From: Kumtagia sp964244725
GTDB taxonomy: Bacteria > Pseudomonadota > Alphaproteobacteria > Rhizobiales > Rhizobiaceae
DNA length: 64,000 bases
NCBI GenBank assembly: GCA_964244725.1
Contig: CAXTJQ010000007.1
Coordinates: 1 to 64,000, forward strand
Direction of reading: 5' to 3'
Below are positions 1-7,983 of the stretch, piece after piece. A program made the translations under genes and the position numbers. Every line of letters starts with the position of its first letter. Position 1 is the first letter of the stretch. The notes beneath the pieces are model-generated. The model ran no database searches. It was not told where the DNA came from and saw only the letters and a list, made by a program, of their open reading frames with translations.

Positions 1-808
1 TCTCGAGCTGCTTCATGCCGAGCGAGATGCGGTGCGTTTCCTGGTTGATGCGGATAATCTGCACCTTGACCGTCTGGCCGATGTTCAGAATCTCGGTCGG
101 ATGGTTGACGCGGCGCCATGCCATGTCCGTCACATGCAGCAGCCCGTCGATGCCGCCGAGGTCGACGAACGCGCCGTAGTCGGTGATGTTCTTGACCACG
201 CCCTCGACGACCTGGCCCTCCTCGAGGTTCTGGACGATCTCCGAACGCTGCTCGGCGCGGCTCTCCTCGAGCACGGTGCGGCGCGACACGACGATGTTGC
301 CGCGGCGGCGGTCCATCTTGAGAATCTCGAACGGCTGCGGGTTGTGCATCAGCGGGGTGACGTCGCGGATCGGGCGGATGTCGACCTGGCTGCGCGGCAG
401 GAACGCCACGGCGCCGTCGAGATCGACCGTGAAGCCGCCCTTGACCTGGTTGAAGATGACGCCTTCGACGCGCTCGCCCTTGGTGAATTTCTCTTCGAGC
501 TTGACCCAGCTCTCTTCGCGCCGCGCCTTGTCTCGGCTCAGCATCGCCTCGCCCAGCGCATTCTCGATGCGCTCGACATAGACCTCGACCTTGTCGCCGA
601 CCTTGAGCTGGCTGTCCTTGCCGCGCGCGCCGAACTCCTTGAGGGGCACGCGGCCCTCGACCTTCAGGCCGACGTCGATGATGGCCATGTCCTTCTCGAT
701 GGCCGTGATGGTGCCGCGAACGACCTGGCCTTCGCCGGACTGGCCGCTGGAAAACGATTCGTCGAGAAGGGCTTCGAAATCGTCGCGGGATGGGTTGGAT
801 TCAGACAT
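1..808 (-). CDS. rpsA: 30S ribosomal protein S1, 3' end outside the window
   Basis: Ribosomal protein S1 binds mRNA on the 30S subunit and helps start translation. Only the first ~269 residues are in the window and the frame is open at the left edge. Three S1 (OB-fold) domains can be seen at about residues 27-93, 111-175 and 196-265, the last with the typical 'ITDYGAFVDLGGIDGLLH' pattern. The ATG at 808 is preceded by AGGAG at good spacing and starts with the family-like MSESNPSRDDFEALLDES. It lies downstream of cmk on the same strand, the usual cmk-rpsA order in alphaproteobacteria. Confidence 0.97.
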   Translation of the reverse strand, partial: MSESNPSRDDFEALLDESFSSGQSGEGQVVRGTITAIEKDMAIIDVGLKVEGRVPLKEFGARGKDSQLKVGDKVEVYVERIENALGEAMLSRDKARREESWVKLEEKFTKGERVEGVIFNQVKGGFTVDLDGAVAFLPRSQVDIRPIRDVTPLMHNPQPFEILKMDRRRGNIVVSRRTVLEESRAEQRSEIVQNLEEGQVVEGVVKNITDYGAFVDLGGIDGLLHVTDMAWRRVNHPTEILNIGQTVKVQIIRINQETHRISLGMKQLE

Positions 809-1011
809 TGGTTCTCCTGGAAAGCCCGGAGCTTGGCCGGGCGGGCGCCTTGGTTCGCATTGCGGTTCGCCTCGAAACCTCCCGGATCGGCTGATCCCGC
901 ACCGCTCTCGCGGCATGTCCGGCGCATGGAGGAGGTTTTAGGCAGGCTCGGTCCCGATATGGGGATTCCGGCGCCTGCCGACAAACAGGAAAGCGCGAGG
1001 AAAACTCCCGA

Positions 1012-1662
1012 TCAGGGGTCGCTTCTCTTGGCGAGACGCTCGTCGATGATCGCCATCGCCGCCAGAAACGCGGTCTCTATATCCATTTCGCTGGTGTCGA
1101 GCAAGTGCGCGTCGGCGGCGGGCTTCAAGGGCGAGTCGGCGCGGCCCATGTCGCGCGCGTCGCGGCTCTCGATGTCGGCAAAAATCTGCTCGAAATTCGC
1201 CGTGCCGCCCCGCGCCTCGATCTCGTCCAGCCGCCGCCGCGCCCGCACCGAAGCGCTCGCCGTCACGTAGAGTTTTACGTCGGCGTACGGACACACCACC
1301 GTGCCGATGTCGCGCCCGTCAAGCACCGCGCCCGGCGGCGTTTTGGCGAAGGCGCGCTGCTTGTCGACCAGGATGCGCCGCACCTCGGGCAGCACCGCGA
1401 TCTGGGACGCCGCCTCGCCGATCGCATGCGCCGACAGCACCGCCCGGTCCATCTTGGCCAGATCGACCTGCTGCGCCGCCGTCTCGGCCGCAGAGCGGTT
1501 TTCCAGCGGCAGCCCGTGGATGATCAGCGCATGCGCCACCGCGCGGTAGGTGAGCCCCGTATCGAGGAGATTGAGCCGGTAATGATCCGCCACCCGCCGC
1601 GCGAGCGTCCCCTTGCCCGCCCCGGCGGGTCCGTCGATGGCGATGATGAGGGGGAGAGTCAT
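1012..1662 (-). CDS. cmk: (d)CMP kinase
   Basis: Cytidylate kinase phosphorylates CMP and dCMP with ATP in pyrimidine nucleotide recycling in the cytoplasm. The 216-residue protein has normal family length. It opens with a P-loop (IDGPAGAGKGT, residues ~9-19) and contains the CMP-binding segments LLDTGLTYRAVA and DGRDIGTVVCPYADVKLYVTAS. It ends ~200 bp before rpsA and is probably transcribed with it. In related genomes aroA lies directly upstream; here a retron and a RidA-like gene separate the two. Confidence 0.96.
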   Translation of the reverse strand: MTLPLIIAIDGPAGAGKGTLARRVADHYRLNLLDTGLTYRAVAHALIIHGLPLENRSAAETAAQQVDLAKMDRAVLSAHAIGEAASQIAVLPEVRRILVDKQRAFAKTPPGAVLDGRDIGTVVCPYADVKLYVTASASVRARRRLDEIEARGGTANFEQIFADIESRDARDMGRADSPLKPAADAHLLDTSEMDIETAFLAAMAIIDERLAKRSDP

Positions 1663-1714
1663 GCGCTGCGTCCGTTGCGCCTCGCCATTACCACGTCGAG
1701 TACGAAACCCAAGA

Positions 1715-1834
1715 TCAACCGAGACAGGGCGACATCACCAGAAAATACACCTGGCCCCATCCGTCCCAGGCCGGCTCGCCGGCGGCGCCGGAACGGTAGA
1801 AGCCGCGCAGCAGGAAATAGCCGTTTAGAACCAC
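1715..1834 (-). pseudogene. Possible coding remnant, unidentified
   Basis: A 39-codon stretch, beginning at a GTG and ending in TGA, reads as an aromatic, membrane-like peptide (VVLNGYFLLRGFYRSGAAGE and on). A stop sits a few codons upstream in the same frame, while the adjoining upstream sequence continues plausibly in another frame (VIWLVMLPG). This suggests a decayed gene with a frameshift. No family is recognised, and chance cannot be excluded. Confidence 0.2.
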
Positions 1835-2189
1835 CCGGCAGCATCACCAGCCAGATCACCGCCGCTCGGCTCGGCAGAGCCACACCGCCCGCTGCCGACG
1901 CCCGCGCGAGCGTGCTCGCACGGCCGACCCACCCGGCCTAGACGGCGAACGGCACGGCCGGCCTCAGGTAGAGGGGCCGGTGGTCAGCGCGGACATGAGC
2001 ATTGTTGCCGCGTCATCGCCGATCTGGCTGGGTTTGTCGATTGGCGGCGAGTTGTGCTGTTCAATACTCCCATTATGCCCCGATGCGTAGGATCAGCCCG
2101 GCATTTGCGGCGGCGATAGTCAACCAGCCACCGCCAATCCTGCCTTTGCCGCGTCAGACAACCCACTTTGCAGAGATTTACTTGCCTCG
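1835..2189. other. Gap between cmk and the retron RT, no gene recognised
   Basis: About 355 bp with only short, unconvincing open frames on both strands. It lies on the cmk side of the retron and probably contains the downstream boundary of the inserted segment. No direct repeat, tRNA fragment or IS end could be identified by eye. Confidence 0.5.
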
Positions 2190-3161
2190 TTATTCAAGCT
2201 CGCTAAAAGGACCCTGCTTTGCCACACCCTCGTTTCCGAACCGCTGGATATGGGTCACTATTGCGTGTCCGTATCGGCGCCTCAGTACGTCAAGAAAATG
2301 TGGCTCCACACTATTTACGAATCCGAGCATCCCCTTTAACTCGCCGATCTCATCGGCGTTCAGGCGATTTAAGGTAGCTTTATGAACCTGTGCATGAAGC
2401 AAGCGTTTTCTCTCATGACCAATCGATACTTTGCCGTCATTCGTTAGCGTTAGGCCTGTAACCTTACGTCCGAATTTTCGTGTGACTCGCAAGGTCTTTT
2501 CATTATTAACCGTCAGTTTTGGGTACTTCAACTCCTTGAGAGTAGAACGAACGATTTTTTCGACATTGATCAGATGACCCGTCCGAGGCGCCGAGAACGT
2601 GAGGTCGTCGGCGTAGCGCGTATATCTTACATGATCCTTTGCAACCGCCTCTGTTATGCGTCTGTCGAATTCGAATAGTAGCGCGTTCGATACAAATGGC
2701 GAAGACGGCGCTCCAATAGCGAGGCGCATAGCAGAGCTATTTCGTGGCCGCTGAAACATGAGGAGATTGGTAATCTGGATATCCCCCGGGTCAATTAGAG
2801 CGCCGGTTTCCTTGCAATACGCCGCCCAATCGTGCGGTTTAATCGAAGGAAAGAAATCCTCAAAATCCATCTTCAGGATTGGCCCGTCGCCAGCATGACG
2901 TAGCGCGTTGTCCTTTATAGACATCCCATCGCGATACGCAGTAGCAGCAACATGAACAGCCAGTTTTCCGAGCAGCACGTTGATAAGCGCGCGTTGGAGA
3001 AGTTTCACTTCACGCGCGGGCTGAGAGATCATTCTGACCCCTCCCGAACGCTTGGGAATAGTGTACGTCTTATAGCGAACGGGCGCCGTGCGAATGATGC
3101 GCTCGACCAGATTGGTGTCCATCCCGGTTTCGATGGCAAGAATGATCAAGATGTCGCTCAT
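2190..3161 (-). CDS. Retron reverse transcriptase
   Basis: RNA-directed DNA polymerase that makes multicopy single-stranded DNA from the retron ncRNA. The 323-residue protein is a compact retron-type RT. It has the NAxxH retron motif (NALRH, ~res 86-90), motif A (KMDFEDFFPSI), the YADD active site (RYTRYADDLTFS, ~res 184-195) and the VTG motif (KVTGLTLTNDG) of retron RTs, in the correct order. No integrase or protease domain is fused. Its ATG overlaps the stop of the upstream effector by 4 bp (ATGA), so the two are translationally coupled. Base composition is visibly more AT-rich than the flanking genes, consistent with horizontal transfer. Confidence 0.95.
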   Translation of the reverse strand: MSDILIILAIETGMDTNLVERIIRTAPVRYKTYTIPKRSGGVRMISQPAREVKLLQRALINVLLGKLAVHVAATAYRDGMSIKDNALRHAGDGPILKMDFEDFFPSIKPHDWAAYCKETGALIDPGDIQITNLLMFQRPRNSSAMRLAIGAPSSPFVSNALLFEFDRRITEAVAKDHVRYTRYADDLTFSAPRTGHLINVEKIVRSTLKELKYPKLTVNNEKTLRVTRKFGRKVTGLTLTNDGKVSIGHERKRLLHAQVHKATLNRLNADEIGELKGMLGFVNSVEPHFLDVLRRRYGHAIVTHIQRFGNEGVAKQGPFSELE

Positions 3162-4117
3162 TTGGACGCGCTCTTAAGCGCTGACTGAATAACGCTGAAG
3201 CGCGTATCATCGTTAGTTTTCCAAAACTCGCTGATTTGGGCACGCCATCGATCCCGAGGTTCAACCTCCCTTGCTTTGCGTAGCTTATATTCTATGGCGT
3301 CACTCTTGTTGGGTCTCGCACAATAATAGTCAATAAAACCACGCCGGTCTTTCAATAACCACTCGGCATTGATGCCACAAAGGAGGTAGTCATCGAGCTT
3401 TCCCGCTTTAAGTATTACACCAAAGTCAACAATTAACTTCGCAACCTCGTCGAAGGTCAGAGCTCCGTAATGCTGCACTATCCCAACGATGAGTTTAATG
3501 ATATGGCCGGGACGACCGGGGTTGAATGTCGTTGGTTCTTTTACTTCTTTGGAGCGAGCGGTGATTGCAGAAACAATGCGGTTTTCAAAAACGGCGATAT
3601 CGAGATCAGTAACATCCTTAATATTTTTGATGTTGAGATCGCTTCGATTTACTACACATACCGAAGACTGCCCAACATTGTTCTGAAGGAACAATAGAGG
3701 GCCGAGTCTTATAAATGAATCAGCTTGGTAGTTCTCATCATCGATGACGACGAGCAGCCGATCGGCAATCTCCTTGATCATTGAAAAGGCGCCGAGCTCG
3801 GTGAAGCTGCCATTACTCTCTGAAAAGAGAATGACCAAGTCCACTATCTCTGCAAATTCGGTTTCGAAGCTGAGAATATCTTTATATTGTCCGTGAGGCG
3901 GGAAGATTCGAAAATCTTCCGGCATGATCGTATTATAGGAGCTGAGAGCCTTATTCGTGTAAATCCGTGTAAACGCCTCGCGCAGCGAGATAGGCTTCGG
4001 ATTCTTTACATCAGTCTGCCCGCCACACAAAAATATGAGCGGACTGGGCGCGCGCACATGAATCGTGCCCGCGTCAATTCGATCAATAAGATCGACTATG
4101 TCACCCCCGGCTATCAC
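3158..4117 (-). CDS. Retron effector, nucleoside deoxyribosyltransferase-like with C-terminal DNA-binding-like region
   Basis: The 319-residue product closely resembles in pattern the effector of retron Eco1 (Ec86). It shares LIFLCGG near residue 28, PEDF, an 'LSFE..FAEIVDLVILF' helix-strand and the signature ESNGSFTELGAFS (~res 98-110), which carries the conserved Glu of the NDT-like N-glycosidase fold. Effectors of this family are reported to act on nucleotides/NAD+ and to be held inactive by the RT-msDNA complex. The C-terminal third is charged and likely the winged-helix part. The start taken is the GTG 12 bp after the msd stem; a GTG nearer the conserved core is an alternative. It is expressed from the ncRNA side and followed by the RT. 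Confidence 0.9.
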   Translation of the reverse strand: MIAGGDIVDLIDRIDAGTIHVRAPSPLIFLCGGQTDVKNPKPISLREAFTRIYTNKALSSYNTIMPEDFRIFPPHGQYKDILSFETEFAEIVDLVILFSESNGSFTELGAFSMIKEIADRLLVVIDDENYQADSFIRLGPLLFLQNNVGQSSVCVVNRSDLNIKNIKDVTDLDIAVFENRIVSAITARSKEVKEPTTFNPGRPGHIIKLIVGIVQHYGALTFDEVAKLIVDFGVILKAGKLDDYLLCGINAEWLLKDRRGFIDYYCARPNKSDAIEYKLRKAREVEPRDRWRAQISEFWKTNDDTRFSVIQSALKSASK

Positions 4118-4290
4118 TTACCCTTGGAGGTGTGGAACAACGTGGGGTTTTACCGAGCGGAGCGGCCACTCGTGGCGGTAAGACCCCACGTTGTTCCACA
4201 CCGGATAAAACCTATCAATCAATTGAGGTCTGACGAAACGTCGGACCAAGCACGCATAGTGCTTCTCGCGTAAGCTGCACACTTTCTTTC
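4118..4290 (-). ncRNA. Retron msr-msd ncRNA (approximate ends)
   Basis: The region immediately upstream of the effector on the same strand has the layout of a retron ncRNA. Read on the minus strand, two small msr-type hairpins come first. One is AAGCAC-TATGC-GTGCTT at 4264-4248. The other, at 4247-4227, has stem parts GGTC/GACC and GACG/CGTC with a UUU loop. A very long hairpin at 4202-4129 follows, matching an msd. The short terminal a1/a2 repeats and the branching guanosine could not be placed with confidence, so both ends are approximate. The 3' end abuts the effector start. Confidence 0.75.
4129..4202 (-). repeat. msd stem-loop: 27-bp inverted repeat with 20-nt loop
   Basis: Arms 4129-4155 and 4176-4202 are complementary over all 27 positions except one, which becomes a wobble pair in RNA. 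The core is TGTGGAACAACGTGGGG. The 20-nt loop contains a smaller CCAC/GTGG hairpin. Length, perfection and position between the msr hairpins and the effector gene fit the reverse-transcribed part of a retron better than a terminator or an IS end. Confidence 0.85.
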
Positions 4291-4307
4291 ACCCAGTCGG
4301 AAGCATG

Positions 4308-4754
4308 TCAAGCAGACTGACTCGGACTTCTGATTGAAGCAAGAGTGAGGTTTCCGGCATCACCCTTCGGCAATCTCGCCACCACCTTGATCTCCACCTG
4401 AAAACCCGACAGCCACGTCACCCCGACGCCGGTCAGCGCCGGGTAGGGGGCTTCGCCCCAATAGTCCGGTACCACCTTCCAGATCGTCTCGAAGTGTTTT
4501 TCCGGATCGACGATGAACACCGTCACGTCGATCACGTCGTCGAAGGTGCAGCCGGCCGCCGACAGGATCGCGTTGAGGTTGTCGAAAGCAAGCCGGACCT
4601 GCGCCTGCAAATCGGGCTCCGGCGAGCCGTCCGGGCGGCTGCCGACCTGTCCCGAGACGAACAGGAAACCGTTCGAGCGGATCGCCGGCGAATAGCGGTT
4701 CTTGTCGTAGAGCGCCTGGCGCCCGGGCGGAAAAACTACGTCGCGCTTGGTCAT
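4308..4754 (-). CDS. RidA/YjgF/UK114-family protein, catalytic Arg absent
   Basis: Members of this small trimeric family include the enamine/imine deaminase RidA. The 148-residue product shows the family core: FLFVSGQVG, the 'QVRLAFDNLNAILSAAGCTFDDVIDVTVFI' helix-strand and a C-terminal 'VEIKVVARL'. The start is the ATG at 4754 with GGAGA upstream rather than an earlier in-frame codon. Archetypal RidA has a substrate-binding Arg in a PxRxxV motif; here the corresponding segment reads PALTGVGV, so that Arg is replaced by Leu. It probably belongs to one of the Rid subfamilies lacking deaminase activity. It sits between the retron and aroA. Confidence 0.88.
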   Translation of the reverse strand: MTKRDVVFPPGRQALYDKNRYSPAIRSNGFLFVSGQVGSRPDGSPEPDLQAQVRLAFDNLNAILSAAGCTFDDVIDVTVFIVDPEKHFETIWKVVPDYWGEAPYPALTGVGVTWLSGFQVEIKVVARLPKGDAGNLTLASIRSPSQSA

Positions 4755-4838
4755 GGATCGTCTCCTGCAGAGGCTCGTGCCCATGGGTCAGATAGAAGGC
4801 GGGGCCGGCCTTCGCCACGCCAGCGCGGCGCCTGCGTT

Positions 4839-5000
4839 CACCCCCTCCACCACTTCGTGGTCCCCCTCCCCCGCTTCGCAGGGGAGGATCAACGGCGACG
4901 CTTGCGCGACATCAATCCTCCCTCGTTTACGGGGGTCCGAAGGACGGGCGTGACCGTCGGCTCGCCCCGGTTGGGGACCACGAAGTGGAAGAGGGGGCAT
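4839..5000. repeat. Long palindromic intergenic repeat, copy A
   Basis: The left arm begins CCCCCTCCACCACTTCGTGG and continues with a C-rich stretch ending near GGGGAGGAT. The right arm is a degenerate reverse complement ending at GACCACGAAGTGGAAGAGGG. Further copies lie at 40631-40915, 43285-43417, 61946-62003 and 62240-62373, all in gaps between genes. Confidence 0.85.
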
Positions 5001-5470
5001 CGCTTCCCCAGCCAGGACCAGGAAAGGCAGCAGGCGTACGGCGGGAGCCGCCGGGCGAAGGAGAGACCGGGAGGGGATCGCCCGCCTTTCGGAATATGCT
5101 CTCTCCGTTGATTGCAAAAGCAAATTTCTGTGTCCGACCTTCATCTCGAACTTTTCTATCCCCCTCCCTCGCCGACATCGCATACTCCCCTCGCTGCTTG
5201 CCGGGGAACGGATGTGCACAACCGAGCGTCCAGGCGAGGCGGTCCCGGGGTTGGTCCTGCAGCGGTAGCAGGATTTGGGCGATGAGCCCGGAAACCCCGG
5301 CCCCTGAACCAAAACGCTTCGCGAATGGAGCGCGACGGTTGGGGGAAGCAGACCACGGCGGCGCATGGCGACGCGTCACTAACTAAAATCACAGGCGCGA
5401 AGCCATGCGCCGTTTCCCGACTTTCAATGGCCAGATGCGAAAGCAGGCGTGGCGATGGCGGAGCGCGTCC
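5001..5470. other. Gap between repeat A and aroA, no gene recognised
   Basis: About 470 bp downstream of aroA. Open frames exist on both strands because of the base composition, but none resembles a known protein or has a convincing ribosome-binding site. The segment probably holds transcription stop signals for aroA, but no clear hairpin plus T-run was found. Confidence 0.5.
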
Positions 5471-6811
5471 CTACACGATCTCGCCGCCGAGCCCGCGCAT
5501 CAGCCCCAGAAATTCCGGAAAACTCGTGGCGATCATCGCCGAATCGTCGACGGTCACCGGCTTTTCGGCGGCCAGCCCCATGACGAGGAAGCTCATGGCG
5601 ATGCGGTGGTCGAGATGGGTGGCGACCGCGCCGCCGCCCAAACCCTTTCCGCCCGGTGTGCCGCGGACGGCGAGCCAGTCCCTGCCCTCCGTGCAGTCGA
5701 CGCCGTTGGCCTCCAGCCCGCGCGCCACCGCGGCGAGCCGGTCGCTCTCCTTGACGCGGAGTTCCTCAAGACCCTTCATCAGCGTTTCGCCTTCGGCGAA
5801 GGAGGCCGCGACGGCCAGCACCGGATACTCGTCGATCATGCTTGGCGCGCGGCTGGCCGGAACCGTTACGCCCTTCAGTTCAGACGAGCGCACACGAAGA
5901 TCGGCGACAGCCTCGCCGCCGGCGTTGCGCGGGTCGAGCAACGCGATGTCGGCGCCCATTTCGAGGAGCGTCGTGATCAGCCCGGTGCGGGTCGGGTTCA
6001 TCAGCACGTTCTCGATGGTCACGTCCGAGCCGGGCGCGATCAGCGCCGCGACGATCGGAAAACCCGCCGAGGACGGGTCGCCCGGCACCAGGATGATTTG
6101 GCCGCGCAGATCGCCCTGGCCGACGATGCGGATGTGGCGGACGCCCTGCGCATCCGTCTCGACTTCGAGGTCGGCGCCGAAACCCTTCAGCATCTTCTCG
6201 GTATGGTCGCGGGTCATGACCGGCTCGACGACGGTCGTCATGCCGGCGGTGTTGAGGCCGGCGAGCAGCACGGCCGACTTGACCTGCGCGGACGCCATCG
6301 GCACGCGGTAGGTGATCGGCGCGGCGCGCTTGGGGCCATGCAGGGTGATCGGCATGCGGTCGCCGGGCGAGGCCTTCAGGACTTGAACGCCCATCGCGCG
6401 CAGCGGGTCGAGCACGCGGCCCATCGGCCGGCCCGACAGCGAGGCGTCGCCGACGAAGGTCGTCTCCATGTCGTAGGTCCCGACCAGTCCCATGGTCAGC
6501 CGCGAGCCGGTGCCGGCGTTCCCGAAATCCAGCACGCCAGTCGGCTGGAGAAGGCAGCCGTTGCCGACCCCCTGGATGATCCATTCGCCGCCGGTCTTGG
6601 CGATTTGCGCGCCCATCGCCGTCATGGCCTGCCCGGTGCGCATCACATCCTCGCCTTCGAGCAGGCCGGCGATGCGCGTCTCGCCGGACGCCAGGCCGCC
6701 GAACATGAAGGCGCGGTGCGAGATCGACTTGTCGCCCGGCATGCGCACGACGCCCGTCAGGGCGGGCGATCGGCGGGCGGTCATGGGCTGGGCTGGGTTG
6801 TCGTGAGACAT
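5471..6811 (-). CDS. aroA: 3-phosphoshikimate 1-carboxyvinyltransferase (class II EPSP synthase)
   Basis: EPSP synthase joins shikimate-3-phosphate and phosphoenolpyruvate in the shikimate pathway. The 446-residue protein aligns by eye along its length with CP4-type class II enzymes: GDKSISHRAFMFGGLASGET, MASAQVKSAVLLAGLNTAG, TRDHTEKML, LRVKESDRLAAVA and LDHRIAMSFLVMGL. The start MSHDNPAQ at 6811 matches the CP4-type start; a longer frame from 6877 adds an unrelated stretch. At the site of the CP4 tolerance residue (Ala100) this protein has Gly (FGNAGTGSRL), as in inhibitor-sensitive enzymes. It lies in the usual aroA-cmk-rpsA orientation but is separated from cmk by the retron segment. Confidence 0.96.
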   Translation of the reverse strand: MSHDNPAQPMTARRSPALTGVVRMPGDKSISHRAFMFGGLASGETRIAGLLEGEDVMRTGQAMTAMGAQIAKTGGEWIIQGVGNGCLLQPTGVLDFGNAGTGSRLTMGLVGTYDMETTFVGDASLSGRPMGRVLDPLRAMGVQVLKASPGDRMPITLHGPKRAAPITYRVPMASAQVKSAVLLAGLNTAGMTTVVEPVMTRDHTEKMLKGFGADLEVETDAQGVRHIRIVGQGDLRGQIILVPGDPSSAGFPIVAALIAPGSDVTIENVLMNPTRTGLITTLLEMGADIALLDPRNAGGEAVADLRVRSSELKGVTVPASRAPSMIDEYPVLAVAASFAEGETLMKGLEELRVKESDRLAAVARGLEANGVDCTEGRDWLAVRGTPGGKGLGGGAVATHLDHRIAMSFLVMGLAAEKPVTVDDSAMIATSFPEFLGLMRGLGGEIV

Positions 6812-7002
6812 GTCGACCTTTCCATCGGACGCGGCGCGTTTCGGCTCGGCGGCGTGCGAACGGCGGTCTCCTATCATGGGCCTGGCATGCGGTCACCCTG
6901 GCATCGCGATGCGATCACCGGGGCCAAAACCGCCACGCATTTGGCTTTGACAGGCAGGTCCCGTGCGGTTAAGGGACCGTTCTTTCGACACGAGGCGAAG
7001 AC

Positions 7003-7380
7003 GTGGCAAAGACCGAACTCGGCACCAAGCGCATCGACCCGGAAACGGGCCGGAAATTCTACGATCTGAACAAGGATCCGATCGTTTCCCCCTATACCGG
7101 CAAGAGCTATCCGCTGAGCGCGTTCGAATCGGTCGCCAACAAACCGGTCGCGGAAGAGGAAGAGGTCGAGGAGCGCGAGACTGCCGAGGTCGAGGACGAC
7201 GCCGTCGAGGTCGTCTCGCTCGAAGAAGCCGACGAAGAGGTCAAGGCCGACGACATTCCCGAGATCGACGACGATGTCGACCTCGGCGAGGAGGAGGCCG
7301 ACGTGTTTCTCGAGGAAGAGGAAGAAGACGAGGACGACGTGGCCGACATAATCGGCGTCGGCGACGACGACGAGGTCTGA
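7003..7380 (+). CDS. TIGR02300-family acidic protein
   Basis: A 125-residue protein with the conserved N-terminal block AKTELGTKRIDPETGRKFYD and SPYTGKSYPLSAFE, which defines the TIGR02300 family common in alphaproteobacteria. It is followed by an extremely Asp/Glu-rich tail (~res 50-125). The function is unknown. It is divergently oriented to aroA and immediately precedes a tRNA-Ala, a neighbourhood seen repeatedly in Hyphomicrobiales. The acidic low-complexity tail creates long spurious frames on the opposite strand. Confidence 0.93.
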   Translation: MAKTELGTKRIDPETGRKFYDLNKDPIVSPYTGKSYPLSAFESVANKPVAEEEEVEERETAEVEDDAVEVVSLEEADEEVKADDIPEIDDDVDLGEEEADVFLEEEEEDEDDVADIIGVGDDDEV

Positions 7381-7475
7381 TCGCTGCGACGAGACTTGAT
7401 CTCGCAGGGCGGCGGCTGTAGAAGCCGCTTGCATCGATCCTGGATCGAGACGACGACCCGGCCTCGGCCGGCGAT

Positions 7476-7551
7476 GGGGCCATAGCTCAGCTGGGAGAGC
7501 GCCTGCATGGCATGCAGGAGGTCAGCGGTTCGATCCCGCTTGGCTCCACCA
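7476..7551 (+). tRNA. tRNA-Ala (GGC)
   Basis: A 76-nt cloverleaf starting GGGGCCATAGCTCAGCTGGG. The acceptor stem GGGGCCA/TGGCTCC has one G-T pair. The D arm is intact and the anticodon stem CCTGC/GCAGG has the loop ATGGCAT, giving anticodon GGC (alanine). The T arm contains GGTTCGATCC, and the 3' CCA is encoded. Confidence 0.97.
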
Positions 7552-7717
7552 AACTTTTCTCGTGGTGGAGCGCGCAAAATTGCGTTGGCTCCTTCGCCTT
7601 GTTCGGCCAGTTTCGCTCTTGGCGCTGCGCGGCGCCGGCTCTTCCGAATGTACGGACGCTCTGCCCCGAACTCAATTGATCGCAATTGTTCGATATAGTC
7701 TCTTCTGCGACCTTTAG

Positions 7718-7927
7718 CCCAATGTCGGCAACCTCTCGTCCGACGCGTTCTGGAAGAGCACGGCCGGCGTCGCCCACGACACAAGCGACCGCGTCATCTA
7801 CGACACCGACAGCGGCGCCCTGTATTATGATATGGACGGCGCCCTGGCGGGCGGCGTGGGGGCGATCAAGTTCGCGGGTGTGGGCCTCAATCTCGGCCTG
7901 ATGAATGCGGATTTCCTGGTGAGCTGA
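7718..7927 (+). pseudogene. C-terminal remnant of an RTX-type calcium-binding protein
   Basis: After an in-frame TAG at 7715, a 69-codon open stretch reads like the C-terminal tail of haemolysin-type/RTX proteins: SSDAFWKST, then DRVIYDTDSGALYYDMDG, then AIKFAGVG and a terminal NADFLVS. These tails normally follow glycine-rich GGxGxD repeats, none of which are present here, and there is no start codon with a ribosome-binding site. It is therefore a truncated gene end. It lies just downstream of tRNA-Ala, a typical site for integration and deletion. Confidence 0.65.
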
Positions 7928-7983
7928 TGTCCGGGCATATCCGCCCGGAAGCGGCGCGGCCGCCGGTTCGAGTGAGCCCCGCC

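Noticed and set aside
1984..2166. Short minus-strand frame between cmk and the retron
   Set aside because: No ribosome-binding site, no family resemblance and Arg-rich random composition.
4129..4202. Inverted repeat considered as terminator or IS terminal repeat
   Set aside because: No T-run follows, no transposase is present, and its position directly upstream of a retron effector, together with msr-type hairpins, fits an msd.
4788..5366. Open frames between RidA-like gene and aroA
   Set aside because: They are created by the palindromic repeat and base composition, with no plausible domain.
5405..7069. Plus-strand 554-codon open frame across aroA
   Set aside because: It mirrors the aroA codons and has no family resemblance; aroA on the minus strand is unambiguous.
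7107..7784. Minus-strand Ser/Arg-rich frame opposite the TIGR02300 gene and tRNA
   Set aside because: It is the antisense of an Asp/Glu-rich tail (giving Ser/Arg runs) and crosses a tRNA gene.
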